A DNA stretch of 64,000 nt, taken from Streptomyces cinnabarinus (GTDB lineage Bacteria; Actinomycetota; Actinomycetes; Streptomycetales; Streptomycetaceae). The stretch spans positions 4,588,001-4,652,000 of the forward strand of contig NZ_CP114413.1 in assembly GCF_027270315.1 (NCBI RefSeq), read 5' to 3'. Below the pieces are notes generated by a model. It saw only the letters and a program-made list of their open reading frames with translations. It was not told where the DNA came from and searched no databases. The position numbers were made by a program, and so were the translations under genes. This document shows positions 8,223 to 20,337 of the stretch, one piece after another; position 1 is the first letter of the stretch; each line of letters starts with the position of its first letter.

Positions 8223-8463
8223 TCGGGGGCTCCAGAAATCAAATCGGTGGTGGCGGGTGCCGTCCTGGCTGTCACCGTGCGCCCACGAGTAGCTCGCAGT
8301 TACGCCCGAGTGCACCGCTTCCCGATCACCGGTTCACCCCCGCCGTGGCGGGGACGTGATCTTGTGCCCATCGGAGGCAGGCGGCAGCAGCCATCGACAA
8401 CTCGACCTGGTTACGGTACGCGGGGCTACGCCATCCGGTCAAACCAGGGGTCACCGGGAGACA

Positions 8464-8518
8464 CTATCCACAGCCTGGGGACAACAACTTGAACCGCACC
8501 CGTCGCCCTGACTACCGT
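8464..8518 (+). promoter_or_regulatory. dnaA promoter with two DnaA boxes
   Basis: The 387-base rpmH-dnaA gap holds no gene. Near its dnaA end are a forward DnaA box CTATCCACA (8464-8472) and an inverted one TGGGGACAA (8476-8484), three bases apart. They lie directly upstream of a promoter-like pair: TTGAAC (8489-8494), an 18-base spacer, and TACCGT (8513-8518). This layout fits the known autorepression of dnaA by DnaA in Streptomyces. The boxes are convincing; the -35/-10 assignment is a pattern match only. Confidence 0.6.
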
Positions 8519-8609
8519 GGCTGAACTCCGATTCGCCCGTCCCACCCGATTTGAATCCCGACCCGTCCCACCATCACACGTTCGTGGGACCCGTGAGAGA
8601 GCGTGCCCT

Positions 8610-10538
8610 GTGGCTGACGTACCTGCCGATCTTGCCGCAGTGTGGCCACGAGTACTCGAGCAGCTCCTCGGCGAGGGCCGCGGCCAGGGTGTCGAGGCGA
8701 AGGACGAGCACTGGATCCGCCGCTGCCAGCCGCTGGCGCTCGTCGCGGACACCGCCCTGCTCGCCGTACCGAACGAGTTTGCGAAGGGCGTACTGGAAGG
8801 CCGGCTCGCCCCGATCGTCAGCGAGACCCTGAGCCGCGAATGCGGCCGCCCGATCCGGATCGCGATCACCGTCGACGACTCCGCCGGCGAGCCCCCGGCC
8901 CCGCCGGCACCCGCCTCCCGCCCCCAGCCGCGCTACGAGGAGCCCGAACTCCCCTCCGGCCAGTACGAGAGCTACGGCCGCCACCGCGGCGCCGACGGCG
9001 ACGCCTACCCCTCCCGGCCCGACCAGGGCGACCAGCTCCCCACCGCCCGGCCCGCCTACCCCGGCGAGTACCAGCGCCCCGAACCCGGCGCCTGGCCGCG
9101 CCCGCAGCAGGACGAGTACAGCTGGCAGCAGCAGCGCCTCGGCTTCCCCGAGCGCGACCCCTACGCGAGCCCCCAGGACACCTACGGCCAGGACACCTAC
9201 GGCCAGCCGCCGCAGGACTACCGCCCGCAAGCCATGGACCGCCCCTCTTACGACGGCCAGCGCGGCGACTACGACAGCCCGCGCCCGGACTACGACAAGC
9301 CGCGCGGCGACTACGACCAGGGCCGCTCCGACTACGACCAGCGCGACGCCCGCCGAGAGCTGCCCGAGTCCGCCACCGGCCCGGGCCCCGGCGGCCCCGG
9401 CCCCGCCCACCGCGGCGGACCGGCCGCCCCCTCGCTGCCCTCCTCCAGCGGCGCCCCCGGCCCCCTGGCCGCGCAGCCCGCGCCCGCCACCGGACCGGGC
9501 GAACCGACCGCGCGCCTGAACCCGAAGTACCTCTTCGACACCTTCGTGATCGGAGCGTCGAACCGTTTCGCCCACGCGGCCGCGGTCGCCGTCGCCGAGG
9601 CGCCCGCGAAGGCGTACAACCCCCTCTTCATCTATGGGGAGTCCGGACTCGGCAAGACGCACCTGCTGCACGCGATCGGGCACTACGCGCGGAGCCTCTA
9701 CCCCGGCACGCGCGTGCGCTACGTGAGCTCGGAGGAGTTCACCAACGAGTTCATCAACTCCATCCGCGACGGCAAGGGCGACAGCTTCCGCAAGCGGTAC
9801 CGCGAGATGGACATCCTGCTCGTCGACGACATCCAGTTCCTCGCGGACAAGGAGTCGACGCAGGAGGAGTTCTTCCACACCTTCAACACCCTCCACAACG
9901 CCAACAAGCAGATCGTGCTCTCCAGCGACCGGCCGCCCAAGCAGCTGGTCACGCTGGAGGACCGGCTGCGCAACCGGTTCGAGTGGGGACTGATCACCGA
10001 CGTCCAGCCGCCCGAGCTGGAGACGCGGATCGCGATCCTGCGCAAGAAGGCGGTGCAGGAGCAGCTCAACGCCCCGCCGGAGGTGCTGGAGTTCATCGCC
10101 TCCCGGATCTCGCGCAACATCCGCGAGCTGGAGGGCGCGCTGATCCGGGTGACGGCGTTCGCCTCGCTCAACCGGCAGCCGGTGGACCTGGGCCTGACGG
10201 AGATCGTCCTCAAGGACCTGATCCCGGGCGGCGACGACTCGGCCCCGGAGATCACCTCCACGGCCATCATGAGCGCCACCGCCGACTACTTCGGCCTCAC
10301 CGTCGAGGACCTGTGCGGCACCTCGCGCGGGCGGGCGCTGGTGACGGCCCGCCAGATCGCCATGTACCTCTGCCGTGAGCTGACGGACCTCTCCCTGCCG
10401 AAGATCGGCGCCCTCTTCGGCGGCCGCGACCACACCACGGTCATGCACGCCGACCGCAAGATCCGCAATCTGATGGCCGAGCGGCGCTCCATCTACAACC
10501 AGGTCACCGAGCTCACCAACCGCATCAAGAACGGCTGA
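8610..10538 (+). CDS. dnaA: Chromosomal replication initiator DnaA
   Basis: AAA+ initiator that binds DnaA boxes and melts oriC. The GTG at 8610 gives 642 residues beginning with the domain I sequence ADVPADLAAVWPRVLEQL. Domain II (roughly residues 95-300) is very long and made of Pro/Asp/Tyr-rich low-complexity sequence with repeated DYD units, typical of Streptomyces DnaA. Domain III carries Walker A GESGLGKTH (about 342-350) and Walker B ILLVDDIQFL. Domain IV carries the DNA-binding signature GGRDHTTVMHA (about 603). A GAGAGAG sequence precedes the start. Confidence 0.98.
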   Translation: MADVPADLAAVWPRVLEQLLGEGRGQGVEAKDEHWIRRCQPLALVADTALLAVPNEFAKGVLEGRLAPIVSETLSRECGRPIRIAITVDDSAGEPPAPPAPASRPQPRYEEPELPSGQYESYGRHRGADGDAYPSRPDQGDQLPTARPAYPGEYQRPEPGAWPRPQQDEYSWQQQRLGFPERDPYASPQDTYGQDTYGQPPQDYRPQAMDRPSYDGQRGDYDSPRPDYDKPRGDYDQGRSDYDQRDARRELPESATGPGPGGPGPAHRGGPAAPSLPSSSGAPGPLAAQPAPATGPGEPTARLNPKYLFDTFVIGASNRFAHAAAVAVAEAPAKAYNPLFIYGESGLGKTHLLHAIGHYARSLYPGTRVRYVSSEEFTNEFINSIRDGKGDSFRKRYREMDILLVDDIQFLADKESTQEEFFHTFNTLHNANKQIVLSSDRPPKQLVTLEDRLRNRFEWGLITDVQPPELETRIAILRKKAVQEQLNAPPEVLEFIASRISRNIRELEGALIRVTAFASLNRQPVDLGLTEIVLKDLIPGGDDSAPEITSTAIMSATADYFGLTVEDLCGTSRGRALVTARQIAMYLCRELTDLSLPKIGALFGGRDHTTVMHADRKIRNLMAERRSIYNQVTELTNRIKNG

Positions 10539-10560
10539 CAGCCGCTTCTGCACGGCGTCC

Positions 10561-10594
10561 AGGGCGCCCTCCGGAGTCGATCCGGGGGCGCCCT
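10561..10594 (+). terminator. dnaA terminator
   Basis: GC-rich inverted repeat (arms 10561-10575 and 10581-10594, one bulge) starting 22 bases after the dnaA stop and separating the gene from the DnaA-box array. Confidence 0.8.
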
Positions 10595-10599
10595 TCGTC

Positions 10600-11200
10600 A
10601 TGCGGGGGCGGTTGTGGGGCATCGCCGCGGCGCCGGCCGACGCCGCCCGGTGTTCGATTACTCGCCGGGTTACGGCCACTCTCCACAGATTCGGGGACTT
10701 TCTTCCGTCCACATCCTGGGGACTGCCGAGTTGTCCAGATAGTGTCCACAGGCTGTGCTGTTGAAAGACCATCAGCCCAGCTCAGCCGCCTGTGGATTCG
10801 TGGACGAAGGATCTCCACAGGTTGTGGACAACGAACTGATCCACAGGCTGTGCAGAAAGTTGTCCACCGACAACCCACAGGCTGGGGGGAGTTGTCCCCA
10901 GCGATCCCCAGCTTCTCCACATCACTGTCCACTGTTCGGCAACGTGACGCGCCTTCTCACCGAGTCGAGTGAAAGGCGTCACACAAAGGTGCCGGCTTGG
11001 GCTGTGGGAAACATGGGTAAAGCTGGGGACGCCGCTGGGGACAACTCACCTCAGCCTGTGCATGGAGTGTGCAGAACTTTCTGTTCTCCACAGAAACACC
11101 AGGTTGTCCACTGCCTCCGCCCACAGGGCCGGTGGATAAAATTCCCGCCCTGAGCTGGGCAAACGAGGTTATCCACGGTTTCCACAGCCCCTACTACTAC
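10600..11200. other. oriC: Chromosomal origin of replication, oriC
   Basis: The 892-base dnaA-dnaN gap has no credible gene but holds at least 15 DnaA-box-like 9-mers in both orientations. The perfect inverted TGTGGACAA is at 10823-10831. Near-matches on plus include 10705-10713, 10742-10750, 10860-10868, 10892-10900, 10913-10921, 10925-10933, 11084-11092, 11104-11112 and 11169-11177. Near-matches on minus include 11003-11011, 11036-11044 and 11131-11139. Many differ from TTGTCCACA by one base, as expected for a high-GC origin with clustered weak boxes. AT-richer sequence appears at about 11190-11235, before dnaN. Confidence 0.93.
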
Positions 11201-11430
11201 TCCCAACTAGAGAGAGCTGGGATTTCGTTTCGAAGGGGGCCCTGTGCACAACTCGCCGTCCGGCTCCCGGCTGCCCCTCGTCACGACTTGACCCCGAGCG
11301 GCACCTACTGTCAGTGCCGTGCGTCAGACTGTTCCCCGGTGGCCTTCCCCTCACAGGGACAGACGACACCGAGACAGACGACGAAGCCAGGCAGGGCGAG
11401 AAGCGCCGGCAACAGCAGGAGGCGGCAACA

Positions 11431-12561
11431 GTGAAGATCCGGGTGGAACGCGACGTACTCGCGGAGGCCGTGGCCTGGGCGGCGCGCAGCCTCCCGGCCC
11501 GCCCGCCGGCGCCTGTCCTCGCCGGCCTGCTGCTGAAGGCCGAGGACGGTCAGCTGAGCCTGTCCGGCTTCGACTACGAGGTCTCCGCGCGGGTCTCGGT
11601 GGACGCCGAGGTCGAGGAGGAGGGCACGGTCCTCGTCTCCGGCCGGCTGCTCGCCGACATCTGCCGCGCGCTGCCCAACCGGCCGGTGGAGATTTCCACA
11701 GACGGTGTACGGGCGAGCGTGGTCTGCGGTTCCTCGCGATTCACACTCCACACCCTGCCTGTGGAGGAGTACCCGGCGCTGCCGCAGATGCCTTCGGCGA
11801 CCGGCACGGTTCCCGGTGAGGTCTTCGCCTCCGCCGCCTCCCAGGTCGCGATCGCCGCGGGCCGGGACGACACCCTGCCGGTGCTCACGGGTGTGCGCAT
11901 CGAGATCGAGGGCGACCGGGTCACCCTGGCCTCCACCGACCGGTACCGCTTCGCGGTCCGTGAGTTCCTGTGGAAGCCGGAGAACCCGGAGGCCTCCGCG
12001 GTGGCCCTGGTGCCCGCGAAGACGCTGCTGGACACCGCCAAGGCGCTGACCAGCGGTGACAGCGTGACGCTGGCGCTGTCCGGGTCCGGTGCCGGTGAGG
12101 GTCTGATCGGTTTCGAGGGCGCGGGGCGGCGTACGACGACCCGGCTGCTCGAAGGTGATCTGCCGAAGTACCGGACGCTCTTCCCGACCGAGTTCAACTC
12201 GGTCGCGGTGATCGAGACGGCGCCCTTCGTGGAGGCCGTGAAGCGTGTGGCGCTGGTGGCGGAGCGGAACACGCCGGTGCGGCTGAGCTTCGAGCAGGGT
12301 GTGCTGATCCTGGAGGCCGGTTCCAGCGACGACGCACAGGCTGTGGAGCGTGTGGACGCGCAGCTGGAGGGCGACGACATCTCGATCGCCTTCAACCCGA
12401 CCTTCCTGCTGGACGGCCTGAGCGCGATCGACTCCCCGGTGGCCCAGCTGTCGTTCACCACGTCCACCAAGCCGGCGCTGCTGAGCGGCAAGCCCGCGCT
12501 GGACGCCGAGGCGGACGAAGCCTACAAGTACCTGATCATGCCGGTCCGCCTCAGCGGCTGA
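11431..12561 (+). CDS. dnaN: DNA polymerase III sliding clamp (beta subunit)
   Basis: 376-residue ring-forming processivity clamp of the replicative polymerase. It begins KIRVERDVLAEAVAWAAR and ends with the family-typical YKYLIMPVRLSG; the three-domain length is standard. The GTG at 11431 has AGGAGG eight bases upstream. In-frame codons reach back to 11314 but are origin-flank sequence and are not expected to be translated. It sits just right of oriC, as in most bacteria. Confidence 0.97.
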   Translation: MKIRVERDVLAEAVAWAARSLPARPPAPVLAGLLLKAEDGQLSLSGFDYEVSARVSVDAEVEEEGTVLVSGRLLADICRALPNRPVEISTDGVRASVVCGSSRFTLHTLPVEEYPALPQMPSATGTVPGEVFASAASQVAIAAGRDDTLPVLTGVRIEIEGDRVTLASTDRYRFAVREFLWKPENPEASAVALVPAKTLLDTAKALTSGDSVTLALSGSGAGEGLIGFEGAGRRTTTRLLEGDLPKYRTLFPTEFNSVAVIETAPFVEAVKRVALVAERNTPVRLSFEQGVLILEAGSSDDAQAVERVDAQLEGDDISIAFNPTFLLDGLSAIDSPVAQLSFTTSTKPALLSGKPALDAEADEAYKYLIMPVRLSG

Positions 12562-12690
12562 GCGGCAACACCGCAGGTCGGGGCATACGTTTGAGCGCGT
12601 ATGCCCACAGGTGTGCGTGACCGTCCGGGTTTAGGCTCGGACGTAGGTACCACGGTGCCACTCACGCCACAGCAACTTAAGGAACAACTG

Positions 12691-13566
12691 ATGGAGCTCG
12701 GTCTCGTCGGCCTCGGCAAGATGGGTGGCAACATGCGCGAGCGGATCCGCCGCGCGGGCCACACCGTCGTCGGATACGACCGCAACCCGGACCTCGCGGA
12801 TGTCCACAGCCTGGAAGAGCTTGTGGGCAAGCTCAAGGGCCCGCGCGTGGTCTGGGTGATGGTCCCGGCCGGTGCCGCCACCCAGTCGACCGTCGACGAG
12901 CTCGCCGAGCTGCTGGAGCCCGGTGACGTCGTCGTGGACGGCGGGAACTCGCGCTGGACGGACGACGAGAAGCACGCCGAGGAGCTGGCCGCCAAGGGCA
13001 TCGGCTTCGTGGACTGCGGTGTCTCCGGCGGCGTCTGGGGCCTGGAGAACGGCTACGCGCTGATGTACGGCGGCGACGCGGAGAACGTCGCCAAGGTGCA
13101 GCCGGTCTTCGACGCGCTCAAGCCCGAGGGCGACTTCGGCTCGGTGCACGCGGGCAAGGTCGGCGCGGGGCACTTCGCGAAGATGGTCCACAACGGCATC
13201 GAGTACGCCATGATGCAGGCCTACGCCGAGGGCTGGGAGCTGCTGGAGAAGGTCGACTCGGTGACGGACGTCCGGGAGGTCTTCCGCTCCTGGCAGGAGG
13301 GCACGGTCATCCGTTCCTGGCTGCTGGACCTGGCGGTCAACGCCCTCGACGAGGACGAGCACCTGGACAAGCTGCGCGGTTATGCACAGGACTCCGGCGA
13401 GGGCCGCTGGACTGTGGAAGCCGCCATCGACAACGCCGTACCGCTCCCGGCGATCACGGCGTCGCTGTTCGCGCGGTTCGCGTCCCGTCAGGACGACTCT
13501 CCGCAGATGAAGATGATCGCGGCGCTGCGGAACCAGTTCGGCGGTCACGCGGTCGAGAAGAAGTAA
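12691..13566 (+). CDS. gnd: 6-phosphogluconate dehydrogenase, decarboxylating (short type)
   Basis: Oxidises 6-phosphogluconate to ribulose 5-phosphate in the pentose-phosphate pathway. The protein is 291 residues, about the length of the short GntZ/YqeC-type enzymes rather than the 470-residue classical form. The N-terminal Rossmann motif is GLVGLGKMGGNM; the substrate and catalytic region has CGVSGGVWGLENGYALM and GAGHFAKMVHNGIEYAMMQ, including the conserved HNGIEY. The ATG at 12691 has AAGGAAC upstream. It sits between dnaN and recF, its usual place in Streptomyces. Confidence 0.94.
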   Translation: MELGLVGLGKMGGNMRERIRRAGHTVVGYDRNPDLADVHSLEELVGKLKGPRVVWVMVPAGAATQSTVDELAELLEPGDVVVDGGNSRWTDDEKHAEELAAKGIGFVDCGVSGGVWGLENGYALMYGGDAENVAKVQPVFDALKPEGDFGSVHAGKVGAGHFAKMVHNGIEYAMMQAYAEGWELLEKVDSVTDVREVFRSWQEGTVIRSWLLDLAVNALDEDEHLDKLRGYAQDSGEGRWTVEAAIDNAVPLPAITASLFARFASRQDDSPQMKMIAALRNQFGGHAVEKK

Positions 13567-13601
13567 GCACCCGGACACTGGGGGAGGTCGGCGAAACAAC
13601 C

Positions 13602-14723
13602 ATGCACGTCACGCATCTGTCGCTGGCCGACTTCCGCTCGTACGCCCGGGTCGAAGTTCCGCTCGACCCGGGCGTCACCGCCTTCGTGGGCCCCAATGGC
13701 CAGGGCAAGACCAATCTCGTCGAGGCCGTCGGCTATCTCGCCACCCTTGGCAGCCATCGCGTCGCCTCCGACGCCCCGCTGGTGCGCATGGGCGCCGACC
13801 GCGCGGTGATCCGGGCGCAGGTCCGCCAGGGCGAGCGGCAGCAGCTGGTGGAGCTGGAACTGAACCCGGGCAAGTCCAACCGCGCCCGGATCAACAGGTC
13901 CTCGCAGGTCAGACCGCGGGACATCCTGGGGATCGTGCGGACGGTGCTGTTCGCGCCGGAGGACCTGGCCCTGGTCAAGGGCGACCCCGGCGAGCGCCGC
14001 CGGTTCCTGGACGAGCTGATCACCGCGCGCTCCCCGCGCATGGCGGGCGTGCGCTCCGACTACGACCGGGTCCTCAAGCAGCGCAACACCCTGCTGAAGA
14101 CGGCCGCGCTGGCCCGTAGGCACGGTGGCCGCTCGATGGACCTGTCCACTCTCGACGTCTGGGACCAGCACCTCGCGCGCGCGGGCGCCGAACTGCTCGC
14201 CCAGCGCCTGGACCTGATCGCCACGCTCCAGCCGCTGGCGGACAAGGCCTACGAGCAACTCGCACCCGGCGGCGGCCCGCTGGCGCTGGAGTACAAGCCG
14301 TCCGCGCCCGGTGAGGCGCACACGCGCGAGGATCTGTACGGGCAGCTGACGGCCGCGCTGGAGGATGCCCGGAAGCAGGAGATCGAGCGGGGCGTCACCC
14401 TCGTAGGGCCGCATCGGGACGATCTGCTGCTCAAGCTCGGGCAGTTGCCCGCCAAGGGGTACGCCTCACACGGCGAGTCCTGGTCGTACGCGCTGGCGCT
14501 GCGGCTCGCCTCGTACGACCTGCTGCGTGCCGAGGGCAATGAGCCGGTGCTGGTGCTCGACGATGTGTTCGCCGAGCTGGACACCCGGCGCCGGGAGCGG
14601 CTGGCCGAGCTGGTCGCGCCCGGGGAGCAGGTGCTGGTGACGGCGGCGGTCGACGACGATGTGCCGCATGTGCTGGCGGGGGCGCGGTACGCCGTGTCCG
14701 AGGGGACGGTGGAGCGCGTATGA
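13602..14723 (+). CDS. recF: DNA repair and recombination ATPase RecF
   Basis: SMC-like ATPase that helps load RecA on gapped DNA. The Walker A GPNGQGKTN is at residues 30-38, and the ABC-type signature and Walker B lie near the C-terminus (SYALALRLASYDLL, then EPVLVLDDVFAELD). The length of 373 residues is normal. The ATG follows gnd by 35 bases with GGGGGAGG-like sequence upstream. Its stop overlaps the next start (ATGA). Confidence 0.96.
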   Translation: MHVTHLSLADFRSYARVEVPLDPGVTAFVGPNGQGKTNLVEAVGYLATLGSHRVASDAPLVRMGADRAVIRAQVRQGERQQLVELELNPGKSNRARINRSSQVRPRDILGIVRTVLFAPEDLALVKGDPGERRRFLDELITARSPRMAGVRSDYDRVLKQRNTLLKTAALARRHGGRSMDLSTLDVWDQHLARAGAELLAQRLDLIATLQPLADKAYEQLAPGGGPLALEYKPSAPGEAHTREDLYGQLTAALEDARKQEIERGVTLVGPHRDDLLLKLGQLPAKGYASHGESWSYALALRLASYDLLRAEGNEPVLVLDDVFAELDTRRRERLAELVAPGEQVLVTAAVDDDVPHVLAGARYAVSEGTVERV

Positions 14724-15250
14724 CCGCCGAGGAGCCGAAGAAGTCCCCCGAGCCGTCCGGTGTCGACCTGGCGCGCGTGGCGCTCAGGGCGGCCAAGGAG
14801 CAGGCACGCGCGCGTGGGGACGCGCAGCAGCAGAAGAAGCAGGCGCGCCGCGGTGGCGGTCTGCGCTCCGGTGCGCGCGCCGACGGCCGTGACCCCATGG
14901 CGCTCGGCGCCGCCATCAACCGGCTGATCACCGAGCGCGGCTGGGAGACGCCGGCCGCGGTGGGCGGTGTGATGGGCCGCTGGCCGCAGATCGTGGGCCC
15001 GGATCTGGCGAAGCACTGTGTGCCGGTGACGTACGACGAGGACGAGCGGGTGCTGGTCGTACGCTGCGACTCGACGGCTTGGGCGACCAATCTGCGGCTG
15101 CTCGCGCCGCAGCTGGTGGCGCGGCTGAACGAGGATCTCGGGCACGGCACGGTCCGGGCGATCAAGGTGCTGGGTCCCGGTGGCCCCGAGCGCCGCTACG
15201 GCCCCTTGAGGGCCCCGGGCAGCACCGGCCCCGGCGATACCTACGGGTGA
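14720..15250 (+). CDS. DUF721 (DciA-like) family protein
   Basis: 176 residues. A basic Lys/Arg/Gln-rich N-terminal half precedes a C-terminal DUF721 domain (WPQIVGPDLAKHCVPV, then LVVRCDSTAWATNLRLL). The family is conserved between recF and gyrB in actinobacteria. In other bacteria DUF721 proteins include DciA, which loads the replicative helicase, so a replication role is plausible but inferred. Translationally coupled to recF. Confidence 0.9.
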   Translation: MTAEEPKKSPEPSGVDLARVALRAAKEQARARGDAQQQKKQARRGGGLRSGARADGRDPMALGAAINRLITERGWETPAAVGGVMGRWPQIVGPDLAKHCVPVTYDEDERVLVVRCDSTAWATNLRLLAPQLVARLNEDLGHGTVRAIKVLGPGGPERRYGPLRAPGSTGPGDTYG

Positions 15251-15637
15251 CGTACATCACGTGAGCTGGGCGGGAGGCGTCCCGTTCGCACGCCTGTGCG
15301 CGGTTGTGCGTGCCCTCGCGCGGGCTACCTGACTCCCAAGTAGCAAAGGGTTGACACCCCGAAGCGCTGAGTGCCGCTGTGAGCCTCTTGGAGCCCCGCT
15401 CCGTATATGGGGACCCGGAAGAGACCGGTTGAGGGCGGCACATGAGGACTCAGGTACCGGCAAACCCCCATCACTGTCGGCGCTACCGGTAGACTGGAAG
15501 CCAATCCCGCCCCAAACGTGGGGACCGCCCGGGAAACGCTGAGCAACGCTGATCAAGGCTTACCAACGCAACATGCCGCAGCCGCTCCGGCAACCTGCCG
15601 ACGAGCCTGGCTCGTGCTGTGCCAGAAAGGGCGCTTC
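15251..15637 (+). promoter_or_regulatory. gyrB upstream region, no gene
   Basis: 387 bases without a credible gene. A TTGACA hexamer stands at 15351-15356 without a good -10 at the right distance, and a TAGACT -10-like hexamer occurs at 15490-15495. One of these may drive gyrB-gyrA, probably in a supercoiling-responsive way; neither promoter can be assigned from sequence alone. No clear terminator for the recF operon is visible. Confidence 0.45.
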
Positions 15638-17683
15638 GTGGCCGATTCCGGCAACCCCAACGAGAACATCCCGTCCACCGACGCCGTGGCAGGCGTACCC
15701 GAGGCAGGTGCCACGGCGTACGACGCGAGTGCCATCACCGTCCTCGAGGGTCTGGACGCGGTTCGCAAGCGACCCGGTATGTACATCGGTTCGACCGGCG
15801 AGCGCGGCCTGCACCACCTCGTGCAGGAGGTCGTCGACAACTCCGTCGACGAGGCGCTGGCGGGGCACGCGGACACGATCGACGTGACGATCCTCGCCGA
15901 CGGCGGTGTCCGGGTCGTCGACAACGGCCGTGGCATCCCGGTGGGCATCGTGCCGTCCGAGGGCAAGCCGGCCCTTGAGGTCGTGCTGACCGTGCTGCAC
16001 GCGGGCGGCAAGTTCGGCGGCGGCGGCTACGCGGTCTCCGGCGGTCTGCACGGCGTCGGCGTCTCCGTGGTGAACGCCCTGTCGACGAAGGTCGCCGTCG
16101 AGGTCAGGACCGACGGCCACCGCTGGACGCAGGACTACAAGCTCGGCGTCCCGACCGCCCCGCTGGCCAAGCACGAGGCCACCGAGGAGCACGGCACCTC
16201 GGTCTCCTTCTGGGCCGACCCGGACATCTTCGAGACCACCGACTACTCCTTCGAGACGCTCTCGCGGCGCTTCCAGGAGATGGCGTTCCTCAACAAGGGC
16301 CTGCGCATCAACCTCACCGACGAGCGTGAGTCGGCGAAGGCCACGGCCGGTGCGGACGAGGCGGGCGAGGACGAGAAGCACGACGTCAAGACGGTCTCGT
16401 ACCACTACGAGGGCGGCATCGTCGACTTCGTGAAGTACCTCAACTCCCGCAAGGGGGACGTGGTGCACCCCACCGTCATCGACCTGGAGGCGGAGGACAA
16501 GGACAAGCTCCTGTCCCTCGAGGTCGCGATGCAGTGGAACAGCGGCTACAACGAGGGCGTCTACTCGTTCGCCAACATCATCCACACCCATGAGGGCGGC
16601 ACCCACGAAGAGGGTTTCCGCGCGGCTCTGACGAGCCTGATCAACAAGTACGCGCGCGACAAGAAGCTGCTGCGCGAGAAGGACGACAACCTCACGGGTG
16701 ACGACATCCGCGAGGGTCTGACCGCGATCATCTCGGTGAAGCTGAGCGAGCCGCAGTTCGAGGGCCAGACCAAGACCAAGCTGGGCAACACCGAGGTCAA
16801 GACCTTCGTGCAGAAGGTCGTCTACGAGCACCTCGCGGACTGGCTGGACCGTAACCCGAACGAGGCCGCGGACATCATCCGCAAGGGCATCCAGGCGGCC
16901 ACCGCGCGCGTGGCGGCCCGCAAGGCCCGCGATCTGACGCGTCGCAAGGGCCTGCTGGAGTCGGCGTCGCTGCCGGGCAAGCTGAGCGACTGCCAGTCCA
17001 ACGACCCGACCAAGTGCGAGATCTTCATCGTCGAGGGTGACTCCGCCGGCGGTTCGGCCAAGTCCGGCCGCAACCCGCAGTACCAGGCGATCCTCCCGAT
17101 CCGAGGCAAGATCCTCAACGTCGAGAAGGCGCGGATCGACAAGATCCTCCAGAACCAGGAGATCCAGGCGCTGATCTCCGCGTTCGGCACGGGTGTGCAC
17201 GAGGACTTCGACATCGAGAAGCTCCGCTATCACAAGATCATCCTGATGGCGGACGCCGACGTCGACGGCCAGCACATCAACACCCTGCTGCTGACCTTCC
17301 TGTTCCGCTTCATGCGGCCGCTGGTCGAGGCCGGTCACGTGTTCCTGTCGCGTCCTCCGCTCTACAAGATCAAGTGGGGCCGGGACGATGTGGAGTACGC
17401 GTACTCCGACCGCGAGCGCGACGCGCTGCTGGAGATGGGCCGCCAGCGCGGCAAGCGGGTCCGTGAGGACTCCATCCAGCGCTTCAAGGGTCTCGGTGAG
17501 ATGAACGCCGAAGAGCTGCGCGTGACCACCATGGACGTCGAGCACCGCGTTCTCGGCCAGGTCACCCTCGACGACGCCGCACAGGCCGACGACCTGTTCT
17601 CGGTCCTGATGGGCGAGGACGTCGAGGCCCGCCGCGCGTTCATCCAGCGCAACGCCAAGGACGTCCGCTTCCTCGACATCTGA
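15638..17683 (+). CDS. gyrB: DNA gyrase subunit B
   Basis: ATPase subunit of type II topoisomerase, 681 residues from the GTG at 15638 (AGAAAGGG upstream). The GHKL ATPase motifs are visible: EVVDNSVDEALAGHAD, DNGRGIPVG and GGLHGVGVSVVNALS. The TOPRIM region has VEGDSAGGSAKSGRN and MADADVDGQHI. The C-terminus ends RFLDI, as in other actinobacteria. The N-terminal 35 or so residues are non-conserved. gyrA follows 42 bases later, in the same operon. Confidence 0.98.
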   Translation: MADSGNPNENIPSTDAVAGVPEAGATAYDASAITVLEGLDAVRKRPGMYIGSTGERGLHHLVQEVVDNSVDEALAGHADTIDVTILADGGVRVVDNGRGIPVGIVPSEGKPALEVVLTVLHAGGKFGGGGYAVSGGLHGVGVSVVNALSTKVAVEVRTDGHRWTQDYKLGVPTAPLAKHEATEEHGTSVSFWADPDIFETTDYSFETLSRRFQEMAFLNKGLRINLTDERESAKATAGADEAGEDEKHDVKTVSYHYEGGIVDFVKYLNSRKGDVVHPTVIDLEAEDKDKLLSLEVAMQWNSGYNEGVYSFANIIHTHEGGTHEEGFRAALTSLINKYARDKKLLREKDDNLTGDDIREGLTAIISVKLSEPQFEGQTKTKLGNTEVKTFVQKVVYEHLADWLDRNPNEAADIIRKGIQAATARVAARKARDLTRRKGLLESASLPGKLSDCQSNDPTKCEIFIVEGDSAGGSAKSGRNPQYQAILPIRGKILNVEKARIDKILQNQEIQALISAFGTGVHEDFDIEKLRYHKIILMADADVDGQHINTLLLTFLFRFMRPLVEAGHVFLSRPPLYKIKWGRDDVEYAYSDRERDALLEMGRQRGKRVREDSIQRFKGLGEMNAEELRVTTMDVEHRVLGQVTLDDAAQADDLFSVLMGEDVEARRAFIQRNAKDVRFLDI

Positions 17684-17725
17684 GTCGGTCTCAGCTGACC
17701 GCACCAGGAAGGATCTTCACCAGCA

Positions 17726-20320
<2,595 letters not shown>

Positions 20321-20337
20321 CACGAGGAGTGAGTCAC

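Noticed and set aside
8574..10772. A 732-codon minus-strand frame across dnaA and into oriC
   Set aside because: It mirrors the dnaA codon bias, resembles no protein, and runs through the dnaA terminator.
11314..11430. Longer N-terminus for DnaN
   Set aside because: The upstream codons lie in the origin flank; the GTG at 11431 has AGGAGG and gives the family N-terminus.
15251..15637. A riboswitch or leader gene upstream of gyrB
   Set aside because: No conserved riboswitch core or small frame with a ribosome-binding site is visible.
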